Shown here one piece after another: positions 24,887-32,669 of a stretch of 42,795 nt of DNA. A program made the position numbers and the translations under genes. Numbering within the stretch: position 1 is the stretch's first letter; the number at the start of each line of letters is the position of its first letter. The notes beneath the pieces were generated by a model that ran no database searches, had not been told where the DNA came from, and saw nothing but the letters and a program-made list of their open reading frames with translations. Source of the stretch: Deltaproteobacteria bacterium RBG_16_49_23 (GTDB taxonomy: Bacteria; Desulfobacterota; BSN033; UBA1163); assembly GCA_001798855.1 (NCBI GenBank), contig MGQQ01000169.1, positions 1 through 42,795 on the forward strand, read 5' to 3'.

Positions 24887-26188
24887 ATGAACTATTGGAA
24901 TCCATACTTGGAGACGCTGCCCAGAGAGTCATACGGTCAAATTGAGCTTTCCTACTTTCGGAAGATGTTCTCCTTTGCCAAGGAGCACTCAGCCCTCTAC
25001 CGGGAAAAGTTGAAGGGAGTGGATGAGGGGGATATCCGGTCTCTTGACGACCTCAAGAAGATTCCCCTCACAGAAAAAGAAGAGATGAGGAAATATCAGG
25101 AGGTGGAGCCCTTCCCTTACGGAGGGCTTCTGGGAAGCGATATTGAAAGAGTGACCACCTTCAGACAGACCAGCGGTACAACCGGGAAACCTATCTACGT
25201 TCCCGAAACCTATGAAAGCTGGCAATGGAGGGTCGAAGCATGGTGCCATATTCTCTATATGGCAGGCTTCAGACCCCGTCACAGGGTCTTTCTTCCCTTT
25301 GGCTACAATGTTTATGTCGCCTTCTGGGAAGCCCACTTCGCCTCCGAAAAGGTGGGCTGCGAGCTTGTCCCCGGCGGGGCGCTCGACACAAAGGGAAGGA
25401 TCCGCAAGATTCTGGAGATCCGGGCCAACGGGATGATGAATACTCCGACTTATGGGCTTCACATCGCCGAGGAGGCAAAATCGATGGGTATCGACCCCGC
25501 CTCTTTCGGAATCGAAAGGATGCTCTGTGCGGGAGAACCAATGCCATCCGCCACGAGAAAAAGGCTGGAGGAACTCTATCAGTGCCATGTCTTCGATCAT
25601 ATCGGCGGGACGGAACCGTGCGCATGGGCGGGTATGTGTGAAGCCAAAGACGGCATGCATATCATCGAGCCTTTCTTTCTGGTCGAGATCCTTGATCGTG
25701 AAACGCTCCAGAAAGAGGTAAACGAAGGGGAGATTGGCGTTGCGGTCGTCACCCCTCTCGGCAGAAGGTCTTTCCCCCTGATACGGTTCAATACAAAGGA
25801 CCTTGTGATCAAAGGAGAAGAATCCTGCCAATGCGGAAGAACCTCAAGAAAGATCAAAGAGGTTGTGGGAAGGATTGATGATCTCCGGAAGGTGCGGGGC
25901 GTACTCTTCTCGCCAAAAACGGTGGAGGAGGTGATCCGGAAGGAGTTTCAGGAGGTCGAGGAGTTCGAAATCATTGTGGAGAGAAGAGGCCTGATGGACG
26001 TCATCACGCTTAAGGCCGAAGTCAACCCGCAACTTTCGATCAGTTCGATCGAGCAAACAAAAAACCGGCTCCATGAGGCTCTGAAGATCGCCACCAACCT
26101 GACCTTCCATGTCATCATGGAACCTCCGGGGTCGCTCCCCCGCTACACGCTCAAGGCAAAACGTTTTAAGGACTTAAGGGACATCTGA
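24887..26188 (+). CDS. PaaK-like aryl/acyl-CoA ligase (AMP-forming)
   Basis: This 433-residue enzyme has the length and layout of phenylacetate-CoA ligases, which activate an acid through an acyl-adenylate. The P-loop TSGTTGK is at residues 95-101, a PTYGLHIAEEAKSMG region follows, then GTEPCAWAG (the adenine/acyl motif), LIRFNTKDLV, CQCGRT near 315 and GRIDDLRKVRGVLFSPKTVE at the hinge to the C-terminal domain. A GGAGG site precedes the ATG. It follows iclR and precedes a molybdoenzyme, so it probably makes the CoA ester that the pathway uses. An aromatic or arylacetic acid is the best guess; other acids are possible. Confidence 0.9.
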   Translation: MNYWNPYLETLPRESYGQIELSYFRKMFSFAKEHSALYREKLKGVDEGDIRSLDDLKKIPLTEKEEMRKYQEVEPFPYGGLLGSDIERVTTFRQTSGTTGKPIYVPETYESWQWRVEAWCHILYMAGFRPRHRVFLPFGYNVYVAFWEAHFASEKVGCELVPGGALDTKGRIRKILEIRANGMMNTPTYGLHIAEEAKSMGIDPASFGIERMLCAGEPMPSATRKRLEELYQCHVFDHIGGTEPCAWAGMCEAKDGMHIIEPFFLVEILDRETLQKEVNEGEIGVAVVTPLGRRSFPLIRFNTKDLVIKGEESCQCGRTSRKIKEVVGRIDDLRKVRGVLFSPKTVEEVIRKEFQEVEEFEIIVERRGLMDVITLKAEVNPQLSISSIEQTKNRLHEALKIATNLTFHVIMEPPGSLPRYTLKAKRFKDLRDI

Positions 26189-26209
26189 AAAATTTAGGCA
26201 ACTCTTGAT

Positions 26210-26221
26210 ATCTGTGTAATC
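26210..26221. repeat. 12-mer ATCTGTGTAATC, inverted partner at 28610
   Basis: The 12-mer ATCTGTGTAATC here recurs as its exact reverse complement GATTACACAGAT at 28610-28621, and an imperfect copy lies at 26231-26242. Similar short strings are common intergenic repeats in related genomes. The gap is otherwise AT-rich with no other signal except the ribosome site of the next gene. Confidence 0.5.
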
Positions 26222-26294
26222 TTTTTTGAAATCTGTGTCATCATAAGAGCGTGAAGATTTTTTTAGAGCTCTCACTTAAGGAAAGGAGGCAAAG

Positions 26295-26483
26295 ATGAAT
26301 GAGCAGATAAGAAATGAGATCGAAAGGATTGAGGAAAGCGCCAGAAGGCTACAAACCCTGGCACAGGATAATCCTGCCATCCTCAGGAATGCGGATATCC
26401 TTTTGACCTTTGTCTATATTCTTAAGTTTATCACTCCTGTAGGGCGGCTAGACCCGGCCACGGGAGGTAAGGAGGAGAGCTGA
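26295..26483 (+). CDS. Small protein coupled to the molybdoenzyme gene
   Basis: This 62-residue protein begins with an amphipathic charged helix (NEQIRNEIERIEESARRLQ) and has a hydrophobic segment FVYILKFITPV near the C-terminus. AGGAGG lies 8 bases before the ATG, and its stop overlaps the start of the molybdoenzyme gene (TGATG), so it is very likely translated. I do not recognise the family. Size and coupling fit a chaperone, assembly factor or small subunit of the molybdoenzyme, but this is only inference. Confidence 0.78.
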   Translation: MNEQIRNEIERIEESARRLQTLAQDNPAILRNADILLTFVYILKFITPVGRLDPATGGKEES

Positions 26484-28582
26484 TGGAAGAGGTGAAAAAG
26501 ATTCGAACGGCGTGCCGGAGTTGCCACGGAGGCTGCGGGGTCATCGCCCATGTCAAAGACGGCAAGGTGATCAAAGTGGAGGGAGATCCGGATTCCCCCA
26601 TCAGCCATGGAACCCTGTGCAGCAAGGGACTGGCCATCACCCAATTGGCCTACCATCCGGATCGGGTCCTCTACCCCATGAAAAGAATGGGGGCCAAGGG
26701 AGAAGGCAAATGGAAACGAATCTCATGGGATGAGGCTCTGGATACCATCGTTGAAAAATTTAAAAAAGTTGTCGCTGAATACGGTCCGGAATCGATCGTT
26801 GTCGGTCAGGGGACCGGCCGGGATTTTGAAAGCCATCTCTACCGTTTTGCCAATCTTCTCGGGACCCCGAATGTTCTTACCGCCGGGCATATGTGTTATG
26901 TCTCCAGGGTCGGATCAACCCTGATCACCTGCGGCACTTTGCCCATTGCCGATTACGAAGGTGGGCCCAAATGCATCGTCATGTGGGCCTGCAATCCGCA
27001 GTGGACCAACCCGGATGAATACAAGGGGGAGAATTTCTGGAGGGCTTATAAGAAAGGCGTCAAATTGATCTGCATCGATCCCCGAAAAGGATTTATCGCT
27101 AATAGAGCAGACCTCTGGCTTCAAATCCGCCCGGGGACGGACGCTGCCCTTTCGATGGGGTTTCACCGGGTGATCATTGAGGAAGAGCTTTATGAGAGGG
27201 ATTTTGTTGAGAACTACATTAACGGCTGGGACGCCTTCAAGGAAAGGGTGATGAAGGAGTATCCCCTGGAAAAGGTTCAGGAGATCACCTGGGTTGACAA
27301 GGAGCTCATCCGGAAAGCGGCCAGGATGTATGCCACAACCAAGCCGGCCTGTATTCATTGGGGCGTCCCAACGGAACAGACGATCAACTGCGTCAATTAC
27401 ACGCGGGCAACGACTGGATTAATGGCGATTACAGGGAATTTGGATGCTCCTGGTGGAAATGCCCTCTTTGTAAATCCGCCTACCCGGACAGTGGCCGAAT
27501 TTTCCCGCCATCGTGACCTTTCCCAGGAACAGCAGAAAAAAAGATTGGGCGGAGATCAGTTTAAACTTGGAGCCAGGGTTGCCCTGATCAACCCCAAAAA
27601 AGCATGGGATGCGATCGTTACCGGCCAACCCTATCCCTTGAAGGCCGGAATTCTTTGCGGCAGCAATCCAGTGATAACAAGGGCCAACGCTAAAGAGGCT
27701 TATGAGGCGCTGAAGAAAATAGAGTTCCTCGCTGTCATCGATTTCTTTCTCACACCGACAGCCGAGCTGGCTGATATCTTTCTGCCTTCAGGCAGCTGGC
27801 TTGAGCAGAACCACGTCGCAGACAACTGGAAACGGCACGGCTATGTCTTAGCCAGACAGAAATGCGTGGAGATTGGGGAATGCTGGCAGGACCACAAGAT
27901 CTTTCTTGAACTGGGCAAACGAATGGGCCAGGATTGGCCTGACACCGTGGAGGATGCGCTGGATTATCTCCTCGAGCCCTCCGGACTGACATGGGAGCAA
28001 TTCAAGGAGAAAGGATATCTGCGAGGGGAGATGGTCTATTACAAATACAAGCAGAGAGGGTTCTCCACCCCGACGAAGAAGGTGGAACTCTATTCGACCG
28101 TTCTGGAGAAATGGGGTTACGATCCACTTCCCAAATATGTCGAAGTCCCCGAGAGCCCGGTTTCAACGCCCCATCTTCTCAAAGACTACCCGTATATTCT
28201 GAATGCAGGACTCCGGACTCCGACTTTTTTTCATTCAGCGAACCGGCAGATACCTGCTTTGAGGGAGATACGACCCGATCCCATTGTAGAGATTCATCCG
28301 GAGACCGCCAGGAAACATCATATTAAAGAGGCTCAATGGGTTTATATTGCCTCACCGAGGGGGCGCATCAAACAGCGCGCAAAACTGAATGACAACATTG
28401 ATCCAAGAGTAGTCGTTGCAGAGCATGGGTGGTGGTTCCCTGAAATCAAAGACCCGGGTCACGGTTGGAATGTCTCCAATGTCAATATTCTGACCGACAA
28501 TGCCTATGAGACCCTTGACCCTGCGATGGGCTCCACCAATCTGAGAGTCTGTTTGTGCAATATCGCTTCCTGTGAAGAGTGA
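26483..28582 (+). CDS. Molybdopterin (DMSO reductase family) oxidoreductase
   Basis: This 699-residue catalytic subunit has a 4Fe-4S site at C11, C14, C18 and C46, the domain II start YPMKRMGAKGEGKWKRISWD, and C138 in GHMCYVSRVG where the family places the residue that binds molybdenum or tungsten. The end shows the dinucleotide-binding domain (DYPYILNAGLRTPTFFHSAN and RVVVAEHGWWFPE). No Tat signal is seen, so it acts in the cytoplasm. From memory the layout resembles acetylene hydratase and related enzymes, but His15 stands where that enzyme has its key aspartate, and PadB-like phenylacetyl-CoA oxidoreductases are another relation. Its partner is the Fe-S flavoprotein at 28719. Confidence 0.9.
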   Translation: MEEVKKIRTACRSCHGGCGVIAHVKDGKVIKVEGDPDSPISHGTLCSKGLAITQLAYHPDRVLYPMKRMGAKGEGKWKRISWDEALDTIVEKFKKVVAEYGPESIVVGQGTGRDFESHLYRFANLLGTPNVLTAGHMCYVSRVGSTLITCGTLPIADYEGGPKCIVMWACNPQWTNPDEYKGENFWRAYKKGVKLICIDPRKGFIANRADLWLQIRPGTDAALSMGFHRVIIEEELYERDFVENYINGWDAFKERVMKEYPLEKVQEITWVDKELIRKAARMYATTKPACIHWGVPTEQTINCVNYTRATTGLMAITGNLDAPGGNALFVNPPTRTVAEFSRHRDLSQEQQKKRLGGDQFKLGARVALINPKKAWDAIVTGQPYPLKAGILCGSNPVITRANAKEAYEALKKIEFLAVIDFFLTPTAELADIFLPSGSWLEQNHVADNWKRHGYVLARQKCVEIGECWQDHKIFLELGKRMGQDWPDTVEDALDYLLEPSGLTWEQFKEKGYLRGEMVYYKYKQRGFSTPTKKVELYSTVLEKWGYDPLPKYVEVPESPVSTPHLLKDYPYILNAGLRTPTFFHSANRQIPALREIRPDPIVEIHPETARKHHIKEAQWVYIASPRGRIKQRAKLNDNIDPRVVVAEHGWWFPEIKDPGHGWNVSNVNILTDNAYETLDPAMGSTNLRVCLCNIASCEE

Positions 28583-28609
28583 ATAACGATTTCACAGATT
28601 TTTAAAATA

Positions 28610-28621
28610 GATTACACAGAT
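28610..28621. repeat. Inverted copy of the 26210 12-mer
   Basis: GATTACACAGAT is the exact reverse complement of the 12-mer at 26210-26221. Together they flank the small-protein and molybdoenzyme genes. Other nearby strings (TCACAGATT, GTGTAATCATTCC, GAGTAATCAGAG) look like degenerate copies. Confidence 0.45.
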
Positions 28622-28676
28622 TATGCTTTTTTTCCAATTTTTAATCGGTGTAATCATTCCTTAATCTGAGTAATCA

Positions 28677-28703
28677 GAGATTTCTAAATCTTTTAGAAAT
28701 CTC
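28677..28703. promoter_or_regulatory. 27-bp perfect palindrome just before a ribosome site
   Basis: GAGATTTCTAAA (28677-28688), the loop TCT and TTTAGAAATCTC (28692-28703) form a perfect 12-bp stem. The AAGAGGAGG ribosome site of the next gene starts at the next base. In mRNA it would form an intercistronic hairpin between the molybdoenzyme and flavoprotein genes; in DNA it could be an operator. No T-run follows, so it is not a terminator. Confidence 0.65.
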
Positions 28704-28718
28704 AAGAGGAGGAAAGCA

Positions 28719-30620
28719 ATGGGAAAAGTATCCTTGTTGTTCAATGAAGATGAATGCATGGGTTGCCATGCCTGTGAAGTGGCCTGCAAGCAGGAACATG
28801 AACTTGGCGTAGGCCCGAGAGTGGTCAGGGTTCTTGAAAGGGCTCCCTTTTTTAAGCCCTTGTTTTGTCACCATTGTGACAATGCCCCCTGCGCCCTGTC
28901 CTGTCCGGAAGATGCCATCTCCATCGACCCGAAGACAAAGGTCGTTCTTGTGAATGAAGAAAAATGCAATGGCTGCGATGCGGTGGCAGGAAAGTCCGGA
29001 GTTGAAAAACAGCAGACATCTCCGTGTAAGACAGAGTGTCCGGCGCATATCGATGTCCAGGGATATGTCAACCTTGCGGCCAAAGGGGAATTTGAGGAAG
29101 CCCTTCAACTCATCAAGCTCGCAAACCCCTTCCCTTCCATATGCGGACGGGTCTGTCATCATCCCTGCGAGTCGGGGTGCAACCGCGATCAGATCGATGA
29201 GCCCGTAGGGATTCGCTCCATTGAGCGTTTCCTGGCCGATCTCGATATGAAGGCTGACAGGCGTTACATGCCGGAAATAAAATCAAAGAAAAAGGAAAAG
29301 GTCGCCATCATCGGATCGGGTCCTGCCGGTATGACCTGCGCCTACTACCTGGCTCAAGAAGGCTATAGGGTAACGGTCTTTGAGAAAGGCTCCGTATTGG
29401 GCGGAATGCTCACAACAGCCATACCCTCCTATCGGCTTCCTCAAAAAATTGTCGAAGCTGAGATTCAACTCATTCGTGATATGGGCGTGACCATGAAAAC
29501 CGGCGTGGAGGTCGGCAAGGATAAGACCATCGGTCAATTACGCCAGGATGGGTTCAATGCCTTCTTCTTGGCCATCGGCGCCCAGCAAAGTGTCCGGCTC
29601 GGCATTGAGGGTGAGCATTTGGAAGGGATTTACGGTGGTTTGGATTACCTCCGTCAACTTAATCTCGGAAAACCAGTGAGGTTCGCGGAAAAGGTTGCCG
29701 TAATTGGCGGAGGCAATGCGGCGATGGATGCCGTAAGATCGGCACGCCGGGTGGGATCTGAGAAGGCCTTTATCCTTTACCGGCGAAGCCTGGAGGAGAT
29801 GCCTTCAAGACCCGAAGAGATTAAAGAGTTCCGGGAAGAAAAGATCCCTATCAAGCTCCTGACTCAGCCTGTGCGTTTTATCGGCAAAAACGGCCGCGTC
29901 AATGCAATCGAGTGTGTCAAAATGCGCTTGACCGAACCTGATGGAAGCGGCCGTCGGAAACCAGAACCTGTCCCGGGCTCGGAGTTTACGATGAAAGTCG
30001 ATGCCGTGATTACTGCCCTCGGACAGGAATCCGATTGGTGCTGCCTGACCCAGGAGTGCGCCTGCACCTTGAACGAATGGGGAACCATGAGGGTTGATTC
30101 CCTGACCCTTCAAAGCGATGATCCCGATATCTTCGCAGGGGGAGATGCCATCAGAGGTCCTCAAAGCCTGGTCGTGGCTATTGCGGATGGAAGACAGGCA
30201 GCCATTTCGATCAACCGGTATTTGAGCGGCCAGAACCTCCGGCTGGGGAGAGATACGGAATTGAAAGCGATCACAGAACCCAGGAAAGAAAAATATGATC
30301 CCGCTCCCCGGGCTCAGATGGTCTCTCTTGATCCTCAAAAACGGGTCAGGAGCTTCAGCGAAGTCCAGAAGGGATTGACCAAGGGAGTGGTAATTCAGGA
30401 GGCCAAAAGATGTATCTCCTGCGGCACCTGCTGTGTTCAGGCCTGTCCGTATGAGGTCATGCAGTTTGACCAGGATGTCACTAAGGCAACGAAGTGCGAC
30501 CTCTGTGTTGAAAAGCGAGGGCGGAAAGAGATCCCTGCATGTTTTGCGATTTGTCCGACACGATGTATTTCCTGGGGTGATCCAAAGGAGTTTCCAAAAG
30601 AAGTTTATGCGGGGCTATGA
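28719..30620 (+). CDS. Polyferredoxin with inserted GltD-like NAD(P)H/FAD module
   Basis: This 633-residue electron-transfer protein begins like DmsB/PadC-type subunits: CMGCHACEVAC at 13-23 and CHHCDNAPCALSCP at 50-63. The third motif starts (CNGC, 83-86) but then a GltD-like module of about 450 residues follows: a helical CxxxCP Fe-S region from C103, FAD motif GSGPAG near 199-204, and a second Rossmann fold at GGGNAAMDAVRSARR. After FAGGDAIRG and a linker, the rest of the ferredoxin resumes: CISCGTCC...CP from 565 and CDLC...CFAIC to the end. It can take electrons between NAD(P)H and the adjacent molybdoenzyme. A strong AAGAGGAGG site precedes the ATG. Confidence 0.9.
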   Translation: MGKVSLLFNEDECMGCHACEVACKQEHELGVGPRVVRVLERAPFFKPLFCHHCDNAPCALSCPEDAISIDPKTKVVLVNEEKCNGCDAVAGKSGVEKQQTSPCKTECPAHIDVQGYVNLAAKGEFEEALQLIKLANPFPSICGRVCHHPCESGCNRDQIDEPVGIRSIERFLADLDMKADRRYMPEIKSKKKEKVAIIGSGPAGMTCAYYLAQEGYRVTVFEKGSVLGGMLTTAIPSYRLPQKIVEAEIQLIRDMGVTMKTGVEVGKDKTIGQLRQDGFNAFFLAIGAQQSVRLGIEGEHLEGIYGGLDYLRQLNLGKPVRFAEKVAVIGGGNAAMDAVRSARRVGSEKAFILYRRSLEEMPSRPEEIKEFREEKIPIKLLTQPVRFIGKNGRVNAIECVKMRLTEPDGSGRRKPEPVPGSEFTMKVDAVITALGQESDWCCLTQECACTLNEWGTMRVDSLTLQSDDPDIFAGGDAIRGPQSLVVAIADGRQAAISINRYLSGQNLRLGRDTELKAITEPRKEKYDPAPRAQMVSLDPQKRVRSFSEVQKGLTKGVVIQEAKRCISCGTCCVQACPYEVMQFDQDVTKATKCDLCVEKRGRKEIPACFAICPTRCISWGDPKEFPKEVYAGL

Positions 30621-30640
30621 GGCCTCACAAAAGATCAATG

Positions 30641-30735
30641 ATCAATGGTCAATGATCAGTACCCAATGAACAATGCGAAAACCAAAGTTTTGTAACATTG
30701 ATAATTGATCATTGCTAATTGGTCATTGACCATTT
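30641..30735. repeat. ATTGATCATT-type repeat tract
   Basis: Short inverted units such as GATCAATGATCAATGGTCAATGATC and TTGATCATTGCTAATTGGTCATTGACC pair with each other. The 18-mer at 30704-30721 also occurs at 16185-16202. No gene is present here. Confidence 0.55.
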
Positions 30736-30750
30736 CCTTTTTCCACGGCG

Positions 30751-31125
30751 ATGGAACACGTGACACAACAACCCCCAACATGGAAAGACCCCAAAACCGG
30801 ATTGGAATGGCAGTGGGAATCTCCGGGCGAGATGACCTGGCATGAAGCCCGGGAATATGCAGCATCGCTTGCATTGGATGGTAAAACGGATTGGCATTTA
30901 CCCGCCTTGGCAGAACTTGAATCTTTGCTGGACAGGACGAAGGCGCGTCCTGAGGGCAGGCCCCCTGTGCGGGAAGATGTTATCTTCAGGGATAACCTGT
31001 CCTACTGGTCATCAACGACGTTTGAGGACGATACTCAAAACGCATGGATTGTCATGTTCGACGGCGCCTATGTGCTGAGTTACTGTAAGAGCAACCTGTA
31101 TCATGTCCGCTGTGTCAGAGGGTAG
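30751..31125 (+). CDS. DUF1566 (Lcl-domain) protein
   Basis: This 124-residue protein has the DUF1566/Lcl C-terminal pattern: PKTGLEWQWE near the start, WHEAREYAASLALDGKTDW, LPALAELESLLDR, YWSSTTFEDDTQNAWIVMFD and a closing YHVRCVRG. These domains occur in secreted or lipoprotein-type proteins and are thought to bind carbohydrate or act in surface structures, but their function is not established. No signal peptide is seen, and no good ribosome site. The gene stands alone, flanked by repeats, and may be a recently inserted or trimmed copy. Confidence 0.75.
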   Translation: MEHVTQQPPTWKDPKTGLEWQWESPGEMTWHEAREYAASLALDGKTDWHLPALAELESLLDRTKARPEGRPPVREDVIFRDNLSYWSSTTFEDDTQNAWIVMFDGAYVLSYCKSNLYHVRCVRG

Positions 31126-31154
31126 GATGGTAACCCCTCAGTTATGTTTTTTTT

Positions 31155-31274
31155 ATCCCCCTTTGGCAAAGGGGGATAAAGGGGGATTTTAAAAATATGT
31201 TTGGAAAATCTCCCCCTACCCCTCTTTGCCCTCCGGGCCAGAGACCCTATGGGCCGGCGGCCAAAGAGGGGTAG
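31155..31274. repeat. Two adjacent hairpin repeats
   Basis: ATCCCCCTTT-GGC-AAAGGGGGAT (31155-31177) is a perfect 10-bp stem, followed by CTACCCCTCTTTG (31216-31228) and CAAAGAGGGGTAG (31262-31274), a perfect 13-bp stem with a 33-base loop. They fill the gap before the TRAP operon, related in motif to the hairpin at 22045. Confidence 0.65.
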
Positions 31275-31410
31275 AAAAATATATTCGTATTACTTGAACT
31301 CGTAACTGAGGCATTTTTAGGATGCCCCTTTCAGGTTGACATCGATATCTTTCTAATGGTAGGAATACAAAAATGTTGGCATCATCATTTCATACTACAG
31401 GAGGTGGAAG

Positions 31411-32469
31411 ATGAAAAAGATTGTTCTATTTTTGCTCTTCATTTCTCTCTTCACTTTTGCAACCCGCTCCCTTGCGCCTGCGGCAGAGGTCATCAAGTTG
31501 AAGGCCGCCAATTACCTCCCGGTCACTCACCCCATGTCGCTTCTCACCGGGTGGTTTTGCGACGAAGTGAAGAAGCGGTCAAACGGTCGGGTGGAAATCG
31601 CCTACCATCCCGGCGGCACGCTCCTCTCGCCGGTCAAGATGTATGACGGCGTAGTCACGGGCATCGCAGATTTGGGTTTTTCTCACATTCAATATACCCG
31701 GGGGCGATTCCCTGCAATGGAAGTCTTCGATCTGCCCCTGGGGTTTCCGAGCGGCTGGGTGGATACGCAGGTGGCCACCGACTTCTTCAACAAGCACAAA
31801 CCGAAGGAATGGGATGATGTTCGGGTCCTTTATGTAACCACGACCGGACCGCTCATCCTTCAAACGATCAGCAAACCCGTCAGGACCCTTGAGGATTTGA
31901 AGGGTCTCAAGATCAGGGCAACGGGACAGCTTGCTGACATCATCAAGGCGCTGGGGGGCATTCCAGTTCCCCTTCCCATGCCCGATGTTTACGAGTCCCT
32001 GAGAAGAGGCGTCATTGAAGGAGTTTCGGTAGACCTTTCCACGCTCAAGTACTGGAAGTTTGCAGAGGTGACAAAGTTCGTTACAGCCTACTGGCAGCTC
32101 GGAACTGGCATTACCTTCTATTACGTAATGAACAAAAACAAATGGAATGGCCTTCCTCCTGACATTCAGAAGATATTTACCGAAGTGGCGCTCGAGGCCA
32201 GAGAAAAACAGGCAGCCCTGTGGGACCAGATGGATATCGAGGGGAAGGACTTGTTCTCGGGCCAGGGAGGACAGGTGATATCCCTTTCGGATGCCGAGGC
32301 GTCGAGATGGATCAAGGCTGTTGAACCGGTGATAGCGGATTACAAAAAAAGCATGGTTACCAAAGGATATAAAGAAGCTGACGTGGATGGCTGGCTCAAA
32401 TACATCAAAGAGCGCATCGAGTACTGGCATAAAGAGCAGAAAAAGAGAGGATTTACCTCTGTGTTCTAA
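31411..32469 (+). CDS. dctP: TRAP transporter solute-binding protein, DctP family
   Basis: This 352-residue periplasmic protein has a Sec signal (MKKIVLFLLFISLFTFA, cut probably after AAPA-type residues around 25) and the DctP pattern: KLKAANYLPVTHPMS, then VKMYDGVVTGIADLGFSH, and LKGLKIRATGQLADIIKALG, where the arginine normally holds the ligand carboxylate. AGGAGGT precedes the ATG. It delivers an organic acid to the DctQM membrane pair encoded after the inserted element at 32513-32647. Ligand unknown. Confidence 0.93.
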   Translation: MKKIVLFLLFISLFTFATRSLAPAAEVIKLKAANYLPVTHPMSLLTGWFCDEVKKRSNGRVEIAYHPGGTLLSPVKMYDGVVTGIADLGFSHIQYTRGRFPAMEVFDLPLGFPSGWVDTQVATDFFNKHKPKEWDDVRVLYVTTTGPLILQTISKPVRTLEDLKGLKIRATGQLADIIKALGGIPVPLPMPDVYESLRRGVIEGVSVDLSTLKYWKFAEVTKFVTAYWQLGTGITFYYVMNKNKWNGLPPDIQKIFTEVALEAREKQAALWDQMDIEGKDLFSGQGGQVISLSDAEASRWIKAVEPVIADYKKSMVTKGYKEADVDGWLKYIKERIEYWHKEQKKRGFTSVF

Positions 32470-32483
32470 ACAAAACAGATGTG

Positions 32484-32662
32484 TCCCCTCACCCTCTCCC
32501 TCTCTCCCGAGAGAGAGACTGTGTCGTACTGAGCCATTCGCCCTTCGACACGCTCAGGACGAACGGCTAAATAATTGAGTTTTAATGCGCAGTGGTCCGT
32601 TCGTGGTGAGCCTGTCGAACCATGAACGGACTTGCACCACAGTTTCGGAATGAGTGAGGGGA
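32484..32662. repeat. Composite: palindrome interrupted by MITE-like copy C
   Basis: TCCCCTCAC (32484-32492) and its exact reverse complement GTGAGGGGA (32654-32662) are the arms of a palindrome like the one at 724. Between them lies element copy C (32513-32647) with left end GAGAGACTGTGTCGTA and a decayed right end TTGCACCACAGTTTC. The core of C matches copy B closely. The arrangement reads as an insertion of the element into an older palindrome. Confidence 0.72.
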
Positions 32663-32669
32663 AGGAAGC

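Noticed and set aside
26483-28582. Assignment as acetylene hydratase
   Set aside because: The layout is similar, but the residue after the second Fe-S cysteine is His, not the Asp needed in that enzyme, and the CoA ligase neighbour suggests another substrate.
31336-31364. Promoter TTGACA before dctP
   Set aside because: The -35 is perfect but no acceptable -10 occurs at 16-18 bases.
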